DNA from: Clostridiales bacterium
GTDB taxonomy: Bacteria; Bacillota; Clostridia; Lachnospirales; Lachnospiraceae
Direction: 5' to 3'
Assembly: GCA_020860565.1 (NCBI GenBank)
Contig: JAJBUA010000033.1
Coordinates: forward strand, 1-64,000
DNA: 64,000 bases
Shown here: positions 1-8,079 of the stretch, one piece after another
Layout of the letters: each line of letters begins with the position of its first letter
Position numbering within the stretch: position 1 is the first letter of the stretch
The notes under the pieces: model-generated
Seen by the model: only the letters and a program-made list of their open reading frames with translations
What the model was told of the DNA's origin: nothing
The model's database searches: none
Translations under genes and position numbers: made by a program

Positions 1-82
1 TCGTTAATTCGAGTTCAAATGGTCTTTTGCATTGGGCTAATTATTTCACAGCCCCCTTAAGATTGCATCGATATCAGAAAAT

Positions 83-886
83 TTATTTTTTGGACTCCAG
101 ATAATCATTCAAATCTGTATTTCGTACATTCGTGATAAACATATGTCCCGGAGCATGCGTGATCACCAGCGGGAGTTTTGCATTCTCGATTGCCGCCTGA
201 GGCGTCACGCCGCAGGCCCAGAAAACAGGGATCTCACCCTCCCGTATCTCTACGCGGTCGCCATAATCCGGTTTATTGATATCCCGGATCCCGATCGCTT
301 CCGCATCTCCGATCTGTACCGGTCCGCCGTGGACATTTGGATAACGGTCTGTGATCTCTTTTGCTTTCTGCGCATTTTCCGGCGTCATGGGACGCATGCT
401 GACTACCATGGGTCCCCGGAAAACACCAGCTTCCGCACAGGCAATATTCGTCTTATACATCGGGACATTGCAGCCCATCGTTATATGACGGACCTCAATC
501 CCTTCCCGGATCAGCGCCTCTTCAAAGGAGAAACTGCATCCAATCAGGAATGCCACTGAATCAGCCTGCCAGTAAGCGGAAACATCTGTCAGTTCCTCTG
601 TGCGGACGCCATTCCGGTAAACATAATATCTGGGGATATCTGTCACAATGCTGGCTCCTTCGCCCATATCATGGATGTCCGGCGTTCCCTCAACAACCTC
701 CAGAATCGGACATGGTTTCGGATTTTTCCGGGCAAACTCTTTAAAATCATCGGCATACTGTTTCGGCAGAATGACCAGATTTGCCTGCGCGAATCCCGAG
801 CACATTCCGGCCGTCGGATAATCAATTTCCCCCGTCCGGATCAATTTCCAGATCTCTTCCGGCGACGTTTTGCTGTAATCCCTCAT
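83..886 (-). CDS. DUF1445 family putative hydro-lyase (D-glutamate cyclase-like)
   Basis: The 267-residue protein matches the DUF1445 hydro-lyase family as I recognise it: an N-terminal segment with AGMCSGFAQANLVILP, the central GCSFSFEEAL stretch, MGCNVPMYKTN, and a C-terminal ITHAPGHMFITN. Bacterial members are annotated as putative hydro-lyases, and the related vertebrate enzyme is a D-glutamate cyclase, so a hydration or dehydration of an amino- or oxo-acid is the likely chemistry; the substrate here is unknown. It has no signal peptide or membrane segment and should be cytosolic. It is the last visible gene of the minus-strand arm that also carries a nitrilase, a kinase-like protein, an NhaC antiporter and an aminotransferase, which suggests a role in using a nitrogen-containing organic acid. 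An AGGAGG-type site sits just upstream of its ATG. Confidence 0.85.
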   Translation of the reverse strand: MRDYSKTSPEEIWKLIRTGEIDYPTAGMCSGFAQANLVILPKQYADDFKEFARKNPKPCPILEVVEGTPDIHDMGEGASIVTDIPRYYVYRNGVRTEELTDVSAYWQADSVAFLIGCSFSFEEALIREGIEVRHITMGCNVPMYKTNIACAEAGVFRGPMVVSMRPMTPENAQKAKEITDRYPNVHGGPVQIGDAEAIGIRDINKPDYGDRVEIREGEIPVFWACGVTPQAAIENAKLPLVITHAPGHMFITNVRNTDLNDYLESKK

Positions 887-952
887 AATTTATAATCTCC
901 TCCTTCTTCCAGACTTGCCCTCATTATAGTTCATTTGAGGGGAGGATTGCAA

Positions 953-1867
953 CTAGAATTCCGTCTTTTGGAATTTCGGGTCCTTCAGCAGATCTTCCAT
1001 CATCTCTTTATAGATAGCCGGACGGTAATCGGTCGCCCCGTTGATCAGGCTGTTTGGCTCAAACTTCTCTCTCGTAGCTAAAGCCAGATCAATCGTCGCC
1101 GTATACATCTTGTTCTGAATCGCCTTCGGGTCTGTGAACGGGTATCCGGCAAAATACTCCGCTTCCCAGAAATTTGTGCTTGGGCCGAGGATACTTGCTC
1201 CGCCCCAGAACACATTGTACAGATCCTTTCCTGCCAGGTTGGATGATACAATATAGATCTGGTTTGTAATACACCCGGCTTCGAGGGTCGTTGACCCCAG
1301 CGCGATCCCGTGGCATTTCGCAAGCGCTGTACAGTTAATATAAAGCCGGCATCCCTTCGCCGCATAATACCGCATTAACTCCTGAAAACAATAAGTATCA
1401 TAGCAGATTCCGACACCAAATGGTCCCCATTCGGTGTCAATGATCATCGGTTTCGTTCCTCTTGTGGCCCAATGAGGTTCCGGATATGGAAGATGGATCT
1501 TGCGGTATGCCCCGATTACCCCGTCAGGCCCACATACACACGCTGAATTGTAAATAATCTCCGGATCCTCCTCATCCCTCTCCGGCATCCCGAACACTGC
1601 GTAAATCCCATATTTTTTCGTAATCTCAGCTACCGCAAGCGAAGACGGGCCCGGAACCAGTTCCGCAAGCTTCATCTGCATTTTTTCTGCCTTTGGCTTC
1701 TCTTCTTCATCATCATAGCCAGTCAATCCCATTTCCGGAAATACCACCAGTTTTGCCCCTTCTGACGCGGCGACTTCAATATAGCCAAGAATCCGGTTCA
1801 GGTTAGCCTCCTTATCTCCCCATTTTGCATTAAAGGCGACTGTGGACACTTTTATAACATCTTTCAT
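953..1867 (-). CDS. Carbon-nitrogen hydrolase (nitrilase superfamily amidase)
   Basis: The 304-residue protein carries the nitrilase-superfamily catalytic triad: Glu45 in VVFPEMGLTG, Lys123 in YRKIHLP and Cys155 in GICYDTY. Members hydrolyse amides, nitriles or carbamoyl groups through a thioester intermediate; the acid specificity here cannot be read from the sequence. The start at 1867 is chosen because GAGGAGGAAG lies 4 nt before this ATG; an in-frame ATG 12 codons upstream would place that site inside the coding region. It lies 66 bp upstream of the hydro-lyase gene and about 230 bp downstream of the kinase-like gene, with a hairpin (1898-1937) in that gap, so it may be partly uncoupled from the genes before it. 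It probably removes an amide nitrogen from a pathway intermediate, which is an inference from context. Confidence 0.88.
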   Translation of the reverse strand: MKDVIKVSTVAFNAKWGDKEANLNRILGYIEVAASEGAKLVVFPEMGLTGYDDEEEKPKAEKMQMKLAELVPGPSSLAVAEITKKYGIYAVFGMPERDEEDPEIIYNSACVCGPDGVIGAYRKIHLPYPEPHWATRGTKPMIIDTEWGPFGVGICYDTYCFQELMRYYAAKGCRLYINCTALAKCHGIALGSTTLEAGCITNQIYIVSSNLAGKDLYNVFWGGASILGPSTNFWEAEYFAGYPFTDPKAIQNKMYTATIDLALATREKFEPNSLINGATDYRPAIYKEMMEDLLKDPKFQKTEF

Positions 1868-1897
1868 TTTCTTCCTCCTCATGCATAATAAAATTAA

Positions 1898-1937
1898 GGG
1901 CACGAGGTGTACTGGTCAGCAGCACAGCTTCGTGTCC
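1898..1937 (-). terminator. Intercistronic hairpin upstream of the nitrilase gene
   Basis: GGGCACGA (1898-1905) pairs with TCGTGTCC (1930-1937), allowing one G-T. In the minus direction the stem is followed by a T-rich stretch (TTAATTTTATT). It may act as a weak terminator or processing stem between the kinase-like gene and the nitrilase gene. The rest of the 230-bp gap (1868-2097) shows nothing else I can name. Confidence 0.4.
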
Positions 1938-2097
1938 TTTCATGAGTCATTGTAGCCCTTTCTTTTCTAAATGCAACAAAGATGATGCAAATCCTTAGAT
2001 TGTTAATCCATCGTTTTGTTTTGTAAAGTAAAACTGACTGTGTCAGACAAAGTTCCCTTACTGATCAGAACCTCACGGACTTTTTCAACCAACCGTA

Positions 2098-2715
2098 TTA
2101 CATATCAAATTTCATTTTTATTAAAGCTGCCAAATATTCTGCAGTTCCATCGATTCCAAGAAGGCTGGAATCAATCATAATATTCTTGTAATGATAATCG
2201 TCAGGTTTATATCCAGCATATTGTAAATGATATGCTTCTCTTGCTTCGTCTACCTTTTTTATCATTCTCTTTCCTTCATCGACCGTCAGGTTTAAATCAT
2301 CTGTACAATGCCTTAACCGCTCCTCATATGGTGCGAATATAAAAATATGGATCGCATTCTCCATTTCTGAAAGTACAAAATCACCACATCTGCCAACAAT
2401 AATACAGCTCTCTCTTTCTGCCAGAAACCCGATAATGTTTTTCTGCGCCTCAAAAATTTTATCCTGAACATCTGTAGATTTCTGACGTCCAAGCGGGAAC
2501 TGCATCCTCAAATATATATTTTTTGATGCTCCTTTTGCCGACTCTTCGTTTTCATCAATCATAGATATCGGTAAATTTAACCTTTTTGCAGCCTGCTCAA
2601 CAATATCTCTGTCATAATACTCGATATCCAGTATATCAGATAATTTTTTCGCAATTGGTCTTCCCATACTGCCAAACTGCCTTGTAATCGTGATCACATA
2701 TTTCTTTTTTTTCAT
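2098..2715 (-). CDS. Cytidylate kinase-like family protein
   Basis: The 205-residue protein starts MKKKKYVITITRQFGSMGRP, the modified P-loop typical of the cytidylate-kinase-like family (the TRQFGSMG motif, with GRPIAKKL after it), and has DRDIVEQAAKRLN and VGRCGDFVL as further family segments. True Cmk proteins phosphorylate CMP; members of this relative often sit beside transporters or metabolic genes and their substrate is unknown. The start at 2715 is chosen because GAGGAGGA lies 7 nt upstream; a longer reading frame to 2769 would run through that site. It follows the NhaC-type transporter gene by 82 bp and precedes the nitrilase gene, so it may phosphorylate a small molecule taken up by this cluster or have a regulatory role. 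Both ideas are inference. Confidence 0.78.
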   Translation of the reverse strand: MKKKKYVITITRQFGSMGRPIAKKLSDILDIEYYDRDIVEQAAKRLNLPISMIDENEESAKGASKNIYLRMQFPLGRQKSTDVQDKIFEAQKNIIGFLAERESCIIVGRCGDFVLSEMENAIHIFIFAPYEERLRHCTDDLNLTVDEGKRMIKKVDEAREAYHLQYAGYKPDDYHYKNIMIDSSLLGIDGTAEYLAALIKMKFDM

Positions 2716-2797
2716 TCTTTTCCTCCTCGGTTCTATTTCTTTATAAACTGCTGTATATTTCTCTGTCAATTGTGATTAAAAATTTGAAATACAATCT

Positions 2798-4147
2798 CTA
2801 TACTACAAAACCGGCAATTAAAAATGCCGTCACGCTGATTACCGCTGCTATTGCTACATACGGGAGCTGGCTTGTAGCATGTTCCAGATTGTCGATACCG
2901 GAAATATTGGAGGATACAAGCGTTGCGTCCGAATAAAAACATGCATGGGAGCCAAATCCGGCACCTGACATAACTGCCGCCATAACAAGCAGTGTATTCG
3001 CTCCTACTACCGTACCCAGAGGAAGCGCAATCGGTACAACCAAAGCACATACGCCAACCAAAGATGCAGTGCAAAAGCACAGCACAGATACCAGCAGAAA
3101 GACTACAACAGGGAAAACAGTACCAACCATATACGGCTGAACCTTCTCAATAATATATTCTGTCATTCGCATTTTCGCTGTTATAATCTGCAGGACAAAT
3201 GTAAGTAACAGAACTACATCAACTTGCAGCATATCAGAACAACCTCTGGTTAATATTGGGAATAATTCCTCCGACGAAATCAGCCTTCTGGGAATATACA
3301 TAATCGCACAAACAGCTGTTGATGTGATCAGCGCCGGAAGCAGATCTCCTGTCACGACAGTCACTGCAATCAAAACCGCAATCGGAATCAGAAAATCCAG
3401 AATTTTCCCTTCTGTGACATCATCTGATACTTTATGATTATATTTTCTGCTTTTTTCACTGTATACCATCCCAGTCTGTTCTACGCGATCATAGGCTTTT
3501 TTCATTCCACCAAGTTTTGGCATAACGCCGATACAGAAAAGGAAAGCAACTACCAGTGTCGCTATGGGATAAAAGCAAAGCGGGGACGCGCTTAAATAAG
3601 ATTTAATGTGATTGCTTCCCAACGCTAAAAAAGCATCCTCCTGCACAAACATACTCATAAGGCATACACCCCATCCGGAAATCGGAATCATAACGCATAT
3701 TGGTCCGCCAGTTGCGTCCAAAAGATACGCTAATGTTTCTCTTGGAATTTTCTTTTTATCATAATGTGTTTTCATGCATGAACCAATTGTCATTGCATTC
3801 AGCAGTTCTTCTATAAAAATTGCAATTCCCATTATAAATGTAGCCAACAAGGTTTTCCTTTCTGTGTCGCATACCTGATCAACAATCTTTGAAAAACCTA
3901 AATGCCCATTAGACGATTGCAACAACGCCATAAATGATCCAAATAACAAAACAATTAATAAAACCCATGCATTTTCTTCTATCGCTTCCTGAAAAACCGC
4001 GCTTAATTCTGTAACGGCACTCGTTCCATATAAAACCACTGCTCCCACGGTGCAGGCTAAAAACAGACATATTTCAACACGTTTTGTTACAATAGCTCCG
4101 ACCACGACAAATACAATCAAGAACACACTAATCAAGCCTAATGACAT
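2798..4147 (-). CDS. NhaC-family Na+/H+ antiporter or organic-acid exchanger
   Basis: The 449-residue protein is an integral membrane protein with about 11-12 hydrophobic segments, beginning MSLGLISVFLIVFVVVGAIV. Family-type features are the FIEELLNAMTIGSCMK stretch near residue 110, TGGPICVMIPISGWG near residue 145, and a C-terminal GAGFGSHACFYSDATLVSS segment, which resemble the paired helices of the NhaC and related ion-transporter families. The family exchanges Na+ for H+ or, in the malate-lactate and lysine-like branches, for organic substrates. Its place between an aminotransferase gene and a kinase-like gene suggests it imports the cluster's substrate rather than serving general sodium balance; that is inference. 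An AAGGAGATG site precedes the start. A terminator-like hairpin separates it from the upstream aminotransferase. Confidence 0.82.
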   Translation of the reverse strand: MSLGLISVFLIVFVVVGAIVTKRVEICLFLACTVGAVVLYGTSAVTELSAVFQEAIEENAWVLLIVLLFGSFMALLQSSNGHLGFSKIVDQVCDTERKTLLATFIMGIAIFIEELLNAMTIGSCMKTHYDKKKIPRETLAYLLDATGGPICVMIPISGWGVCLMSMFVQEDAFLALGSNHIKSYLSASPLCFYPIATLVVAFLFCIGVMPKLGGMKKAYDRVEQTGMVYSEKSRKYNHKVSDDVTEGKILDFLIPIAVLIAVTVVTGDLLPALITSTAVCAIMYIPRRLISSEELFPILTRGCSDMLQVDVVLLLTFVLQIITAKMRMTEYIIEKVQPYMVGTVFPVVVFLLVSVLCFCTASLVGVCALVVPIALPLGTVVGANTLLVMAAVMSGAGFGSHACFYSDATLVSSNISGIDNLEHATSQLPYVAIAAVISVTAFLIAGFVV

Positions 4148-4174
4148 ATACTCATCTCCTTTTCAAAAATCCAA

Positions 4175-4222
4175 CAAAATAAAGAGGACAACACCACACA
4201 TTTGTAGTGCAATCCTCTTTAA
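4175..4222 (-). terminator. Intercistronic terminator between aminotransferase and NhaC genes
   Basis: AAAGAGGA (4181-4188) pairs with TCCTCTTT (4213-4220), with a second inner stem in the loop. In the minus direction the stem is followed by ATTTTG. It lies between the aminotransferase stop (4240) and the antiporter start (4147), so read-through is probably partial and would set the ratio of the two products. Confidence 0.7.
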
Positions 4223-4239
4223 TTGCCTATTCTTAATTC

Positions 4240-5616
4240 TTATTCTGCTACATATCGAAAACCGTTTTTCTTCATCGCTTTCATTGACTTATCGGCTGCC
4301 TGTAACGTTTTTTCCGCATCTTCCATTGTATGTGCGATATTCACATACCATCTGCCACCAAACATGAGGAATACTCCATTATCCTGCATATATTTCTGGA
4401 AGCACGTAACTATACTGTTATCAAAACCCTCCAGCTCTTCATTCATATACAATCTTCTTCTCCCTCCGGGGATTCCGAATAAAGTCGAAAATACGCCGTT
4501 AGATTCCGTTATAGTAAGAGGAATTTCATATTTATCAGCAATGGACACCAGCCCGTCCATGATCTTCTCCTGTACTTTAAATACCTTCTTGTAAGCAGCA
4601 CAGTCATTTTTTGTAAGTTCATCCAGCGTTGCCAGAATCGCCGCCATACCAAGCCCATATCCAGGATAAGTTCCAGGTACACATACCTTATTTCCACGGA
4701 TGTAATCCATTATTTTTTTCTTTCCTCCCACACAGGAGATGGGAATTCCGTTTGAAATTGCCTTACCCATTGTACAAAGGTCTGGAGTAACTCCAAGTTC
4801 TGCCTGAGCACCGCCAATACCTACACGGAAACCCGTTATAACCTCGTCCATGCACATAACTACATTATACTTATCACACAATTCCCTGATTTTTTCTACA
4901 AATCCCGGCTTTGGATATAAACCTTCGTGATTCCATACAATACCTTCAAAGTGTATTCCGGCAATCATATCGTGGTATTTATCAAACGTTTCCTCCAAGA
5001 CCTCGAAATCATTCCACGGGATCAGAAAAGTTTCTTTATTTGCCCACGGGATTCTCCCTTCCGTATAATAAGGATTTGTTTCCGGAGTCCCCTTAGTTAC
5101 AAAATCAATATATGGAACTTCTTCTTTATTGCTGTTGATTTTACCGCCCAGCACATTGTCTCCCCATCCCGAATAATTTCCGGCGAACCTGACTATAACT
5201 GTTTTACCAGTATACGCCCTCATGATCCGGAACGCAGACTGCACTGCTTCCGATCCGGTAACAGTAAATTTTAATTCCTCCACGCAGGGAATTAGTTTCG
5301 TAAGCCTTCTGGCTACTTCCACGTCCATTGGCGAAAATAAAAGATTCGAACCAATCGCGGTGCCATTGTTTTCCATATATTCTACTATTTTTTTTACAAA
5401 CTCCGGATTCTTGTGCCCAAGGATATTGGGTCCCATAGAACCATTGTATTCTATGTATTCATTTCCATCTACATCTGTAAGATGAGTTCCATCGGATTTT
5501 GCAATAAACAGACGATGCTCCGTTACATCCATAGGAATCCTCAGATTTGAATGACCTGCCGGATAATATTCATTAAATTCTTTGGATAAAGCTTCGCTTT
5601 TATCTTTTTTTAACAT
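4240..5616 (-). CDS. Class III aminotransferase, glutamate-1-semialdehyde aminomutase-like
   Basis: The 458-residue protein is a fold-type I PLP enzyme. FTVTGSEAVQSAFR near residue 120 binds the cofactor phosphate, MDEVITGFRVG gives Asp257 that pairs with the pyridine nitrogen, and MGKAISNG supplies the Schiff-base Lys285. These match the GSA-aminomutase branch of class III aminotransferases. No haem-biosynthesis genes are nearby and the cluster is catabolic in appearance, so amino transfer on a pathway substrate is more likely than 5-aminolevulinate synthesis. It is the first gene of the minus arm, divergent from the glyoxalase-SDR arm, and shares with it the repeat operator at 5700-5755. 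A GGAGGAG site precedes the ATG. Confidence 0.86.
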   Translation of the reverse strand: MLKKDKSEALSKEFNEYYPAGHSNLRIPMDVTEHRLFIAKSDGTHLTDVDGNEYIEYNGSMGPNILGHKNPEFVKKIVEYMENNGTAIGSNLLFSPMDVEVARRLTKLIPCVEELKFTVTGSEAVQSAFRIMRAYTGKTVIVRFAGNYSGWGDNVLGGKINSNKEEVPYIDFVTKGTPETNPYYTEGRIPWANKETFLIPWNDFEVLEETFDKYHDMIAGIHFEGIVWNHEGLYPKPGFVEKIRELCDKYNVVMCMDEVITGFRVGIGGAQAELGVTPDLCTMGKAISNGIPISCVGGKKKIMDYIRGNKVCVPGTYPGYGLGMAAILATLDELTKNDCAAYKKVFKVQEKIMDGLVSIADKYEIPLTITESNGVFSTLFGIPGGRRRLYMNEELEGFDNSIVTCFQKYMQDNGVFLMFGGRWYVNIAHTMEDAEKTLQAADKSMKAMKKNGFRYVAE

Positions 5617-5696
5617 ACAATACTCCTCCGTCTTTGTATTTTTTGCGCTTTTGAATTTGCTTTATGCGAGTATGTTAACAAACCGAAATTCTGTTA

Positions 5697-5755
5697 TCTA
5701 GGAAAAAGCGGAAGAAAAACAGGAAAAAACGGAAATAGTTCCGCTTTTTCCTAGA
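5697..5755. promoter_or_regulatory. Operator region with 21-bp-period direct repeats and a 17-bp inverted repeat
   Basis: The 17-bp arm at 5697-5713 (TCTAGGAAAAAGCGGAA) is perfectly inverted at 5739-5755. A further direct copy, AGGAAAAAACGGAA, begins at 5721, exactly 21 bp (two helical turns) after the one beginning at 5700. Two direct repeats with this period are typical of binding sites for AraC/XylS regulators, and such a regulator lies at 7230-8042. The region sits between the divergent aminotransferase and glyoxalase genes, so one site could control both arms. Confidence 0.65.
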
Positions 5756-5813
5756 GATACTTCCATCATTTTTTGTATGATTAATACAAATTTCGCAGGA
5801 GGTAGAATACATT

Positions 5814-6275
5814 ATGAAAGTTACAGGAACCAGTCATCTGGGATTTATTGTGAAAAATCTTGACACAATCATAAATTTTTATCGTAGCGTTCTCGGTTTA
5901 GAGCTGCTCAGTGGCCCGAGTGAAGAATTCCATGACATCAATGAAGGAATTGCCATGGGAATCACAGGCAATCCTGCAACACATTGCCACAGGGAAGCAT
6001 TTATGCGAACGCCAGATGGCGTTATGCTTGAATTCATTGAAATAACAGATCCTGTTCCAGTTCCTATTCCGGAAACAGCCGCTTGTTCTGGCAAGCTCCA
6101 TTTATGTTTGTATGTCGATGATATTCAGGAATGGACAAAAGAGCTTGCGAAACATAAAGTGACACCTTTTCTGGAACCGCAAAAAGCAGAGCTCGGTGAT
6201 GGCACCATCTGTTATTGGGTTTATTTCAAAGATCCGGAAGGAATGCTTTTTGAATTACAGCAGATTCAAATTTAA
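5814..6275 (+). CDS. VOC (glyoxalase/bleomycin-resistance fold) family protein
   Basis: The 153-residue protein has the paired beta-alpha-beta-beta-beta modules of the vicinal-oxygen-chelate fold: TSHLGFIVKNLDTIINFYRS at the N terminus and KLHLCLYVDDIQEW in the second half, ending YFKDPEGMLFELQQ. Candidate metal ligands are His9 in TSHLG, the Glu in VMLEFIE, the His in GKLHLC and the Glu in MLFELQ, the usual H/E..H/E pattern. Family members include glyoxalase I, methylmalonyl-CoA epimerase and ring-cleavage dioxygenases, and the exact reaction is not visible here. It is the first gene of the plus arm, with an AGGAGG site before the ATG, and is 23 bp upstream of an SDR gene, so the two are probably co-transcribed and act on the same substrate. 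Confidence 0.85.
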   Translation: MKVTGTSHLGFIVKNLDTIINFYRSVLGLELLSGPSEEFHDINEGIAMGITGNPATHCHREAFMRTPDGVMLEFIEITDPVPVPIPETAACSGKLHLCLYVDDIQEWTKELAKHKVTPFLEPQKAELGDGTICYWVYFKDPEGMLFELQQIQI

Positions 6276-6298
6276 AAATATCGAAGGGGGACATAATT

Positions 6299-7102
6299 AT
6301 GGGAATCATGACAATTGATTTATCCGGACAAACCGCTGTTGTATTTGGCGCAGGAAAAGGGATCGGCGCCACCGTTGCAAAAGAACTTGCACGCGCAGGT
6401 GCCCATGTATATCTGGCAAGCCGCACTGAAGCAAACTGTATCAAAGTAATGAAAGAGATTATAAGTGATGGATATCAGGCGACAGCCATTGCCTGTGATG
6501 TCAAAGATATCAACCAGATAGACGCCGTTCTGGAAAAAGCAGAAGCAGAAACAAACCGTCTGGATATCGTGATTAACAATGCTGGCATTGACTGTGTTAC
6601 ACCGTTTATCGACTGTTCACAGGAAGAAATAATGAATGTTATCATGACAAACCAGCTTGGTGTAAACAACGGGCTTCAGTGTGCCTTACGCCGGATGAAA
6701 AAATACAATGCCGGCAAAATTGTATCGACGACTTCCTTTGCCGGGCGAAGGGACCTGCCACACGAGCTTGGCTTTGGTCATTACGGAATGGCCAAGGCAG
6801 CCGTCAATTATATGACTCAGTCCGCCGCGTTTGCCGGTGCTGATTACAATATTAATGTAAATGCCGTAGGACCTGGAATTGTATTGACGAAAATGTGGGA
6901 GGACATTCTTGATACGGCAGAAAAAGAAGGTAAAAATCGGGAAAAAGCATGGGAAGAATATCTGCGTACCTACATCCCACTTGCCAGAGGTGCTCAAACC
7001 CATGAAGATATCGCCTACATGATTGTCTTTTTATGTTCCCGGTATGCTGATCATATCACTGGACAGATTATTTACGTGGATGGCGGCGCATCCGTCGCAT
7101 AA
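6299..7102 (+). CDS. SDR family NAD(P)-dependent oxidoreductase
   Basis: The 267-residue protein is a classical short-chain dehydrogenase: the Rossmann glycine motif GAGKGIG at residues 17-23, NNAG at 93-96, a Ser near 146 and the catalytic pair Tyr162/Lys166 in HYGMAKAAVN. It ends in the usual GQIIYVDGGASVA. The family interconverts alcohols and ketones with NAD(H) or NADP(H); the substrate is unknown. AGGGGG lies ahead of the ATG at 6299; a second in-frame ATG three codons later is a weaker alternative. It follows the glyoxalase-fold gene directly and is itself followed by a promoter-terminator pair (7110-7180) and the AraC-type regulator, so the plus arm is a two-gene transcript. Confidence 0.92.
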   Translation: MGIMTIDLSGQTAVVFGAGKGIGATVAKELARAGAHVYLASRTEANCIKVMKEIISDGYQATAIACDVKDINQIDAVLEKAEAETNRLDIVINNAGIDCVTPFIDCSQEEIMNVIMTNQLGVNNGLQCALRRMKKYNAGKIVSTTSFAGRRDLPHELGFGHYGMAKAAVNYMTQSAAFAGADYNINVNAVGPGIVLTKMWEDILDTAEKEGKNREKAWEEYLRTYIPLARGAQTHEDIAYMIVFLCSRYADHITGQIIYVDGGASVA

Positions 7103-7109
7103 CTGATAA

Positions 7110-7138
7110 TTGACATAAATACAATTTTATGTTATAGT
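7110..7138 (+). promoter_or_regulatory. Sigma-A promoter upstream of the AraC-type gene
   Basis: TTGACA at 7110-7115 and TATAGT at 7133-7138 are separated by 17 bp, close to consensus. An intrinsic terminator starts about 12 bp after the -10 box, so initiation here would meet the terminator almost at once. Confidence 0.7.
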
Positions 7139-7149
7139 ACGCAATGACG

Positions 7150-7180
7150 AAGGTGTCTTGAAAAAGGCACCTTTTTTATT
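7150..7180 (+). terminator. Intrinsic terminator between SDR and AraC genes
   Basis: AAGGTG (7150-7155) pairs with CACCTT (7168-7173), followed by a run of T. It can end the glyoxalase-SDR transcript, but it also lies inside the leader of any transcript from the promoter at 7110-7138, so it may act as an attenuator for the regulator gene. Confidence 0.7.
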
Positions 7181-7229
7181 TTGTTTTTAACTCCCGTAAC
7201 TTATATGCAGAAGGCAGGAGGTGGCCGAT

Positions 7230-8042
7230 ATGGATAACCGCTCTACATTTCAACCGTATCTCGAATTTAATAATTGTTATAAAAATTTTTCTCCTGAACC
7301 AAACAACCCGATCAGCAAGGTAGTATGGGAAATCTATCAGGTTGACCATTTTGACTGCCAGAAAAATATCGCATTGCCGGATGTATGCGCTGATATTATG
7401 GTTTTCTATACTGACAACAACATTTACAGTTATATCATGACCAGTTCCGATTCCATGCAGTTTATGAATGAGCTGGATTTTCTGCCAGATGTAAACTGTA
7501 TTTTTGGTGTACGGTTAAAAACAGGGTATATTGGGAATCTCTTCAAATATGCAATTGAAGATATTGGAAATTCCAGAATTGATCTTGCAAATGCCTGTTA
7601 CTATGGAAATGACATAAATGAGAAATTATACCATGCGGATGACTTCGCCAAACGCTATTCAATTATTGCAGAATACATCAATCAAAGATTAAACAGCACC
7701 TACCGGAATAATATAATCGTTACTCATATCATTGATGAGATTATAAATCATCATGGCACAATTACTATAAAAGAACTGGAACACCAAATCGGATACTCCG
7801 GCAGATATCTTCGTATGCTTATACATGATACTTTGGGTGTCTCTATTAAGCAGTTTTGCAAATTAACGCAATTCCAATGGATGTGTCAATGTTATAACTC
7901 CGGCGGAGAAGAAATATCTTTATCTGAATTGGCGCTGCTATCCGGATATTATGATCAATCTCATATGAATCAATGCTGCAAAATGCTAACCGGTCAGTTA
8001 CCTAAAAATATCGTACATTTATATCAGGACTGTCAGGCTTAA
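7230..8042 (+). CDS. AraC family transcriptional regulator
   Basis: The 270-residue protein has an N-terminal ligand or dimer domain (about residues 1-160, no clear cupin motif) and a C-terminal double helix-turn-helix of the AraC/XylS type (about 165-265), including TIKELEHQIGYSGRYLRMLI and ELALLSGYYDQSHMNQCCKM, where the second helix-turn-helix matches the family's GYYDQSHMxR pattern with Gln in place of the usual Arg/Phe. The start at 7230 is chosen because AGGAGG at 7216-7221 is 8 nt before this ATG; a GTG three codons earlier overlaps the site. It probably controls the divergent cluster through the 21-bp-period repeats at 5700-5755. That link is inferred from position and repeat geometry. 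Confidence 0.85.
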   Translation: MDNRSTFQPYLEFNNCYKNFSPEPNNPISKVVWEIYQVDHFDCQKNIALPDVCADIMVFYTDNNIYSYIMTSSDSMQFMNELDFLPDVNCIFGVRLKTGYIGNLFKYAIEDIGNSRIDLANACYYGNDINEKLYHADDFAKRYSIIAEYINQRLNSTYRNNIIVTHIIDEIINHHGTITIKELEHQIGYSGRYLRMLIHDTLGVSIKQFCKLTQFQWMCQCYNSGGEEISLSELALLSGYYDQSHMNQCCKMLTGQLPKNIVHLYQDCQA

Positions 8043-8079
8043 TAAGAAAGCTCTATAAATAACTTCAATTTTACTTCAG

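Noticed and set aside
4240-5616. Aminotransferase as HemL for haem synthesis
   Set aside because: No hem genes are nearby and the gene belongs to a catabolic-looking divergent cluster, so only the family is called.
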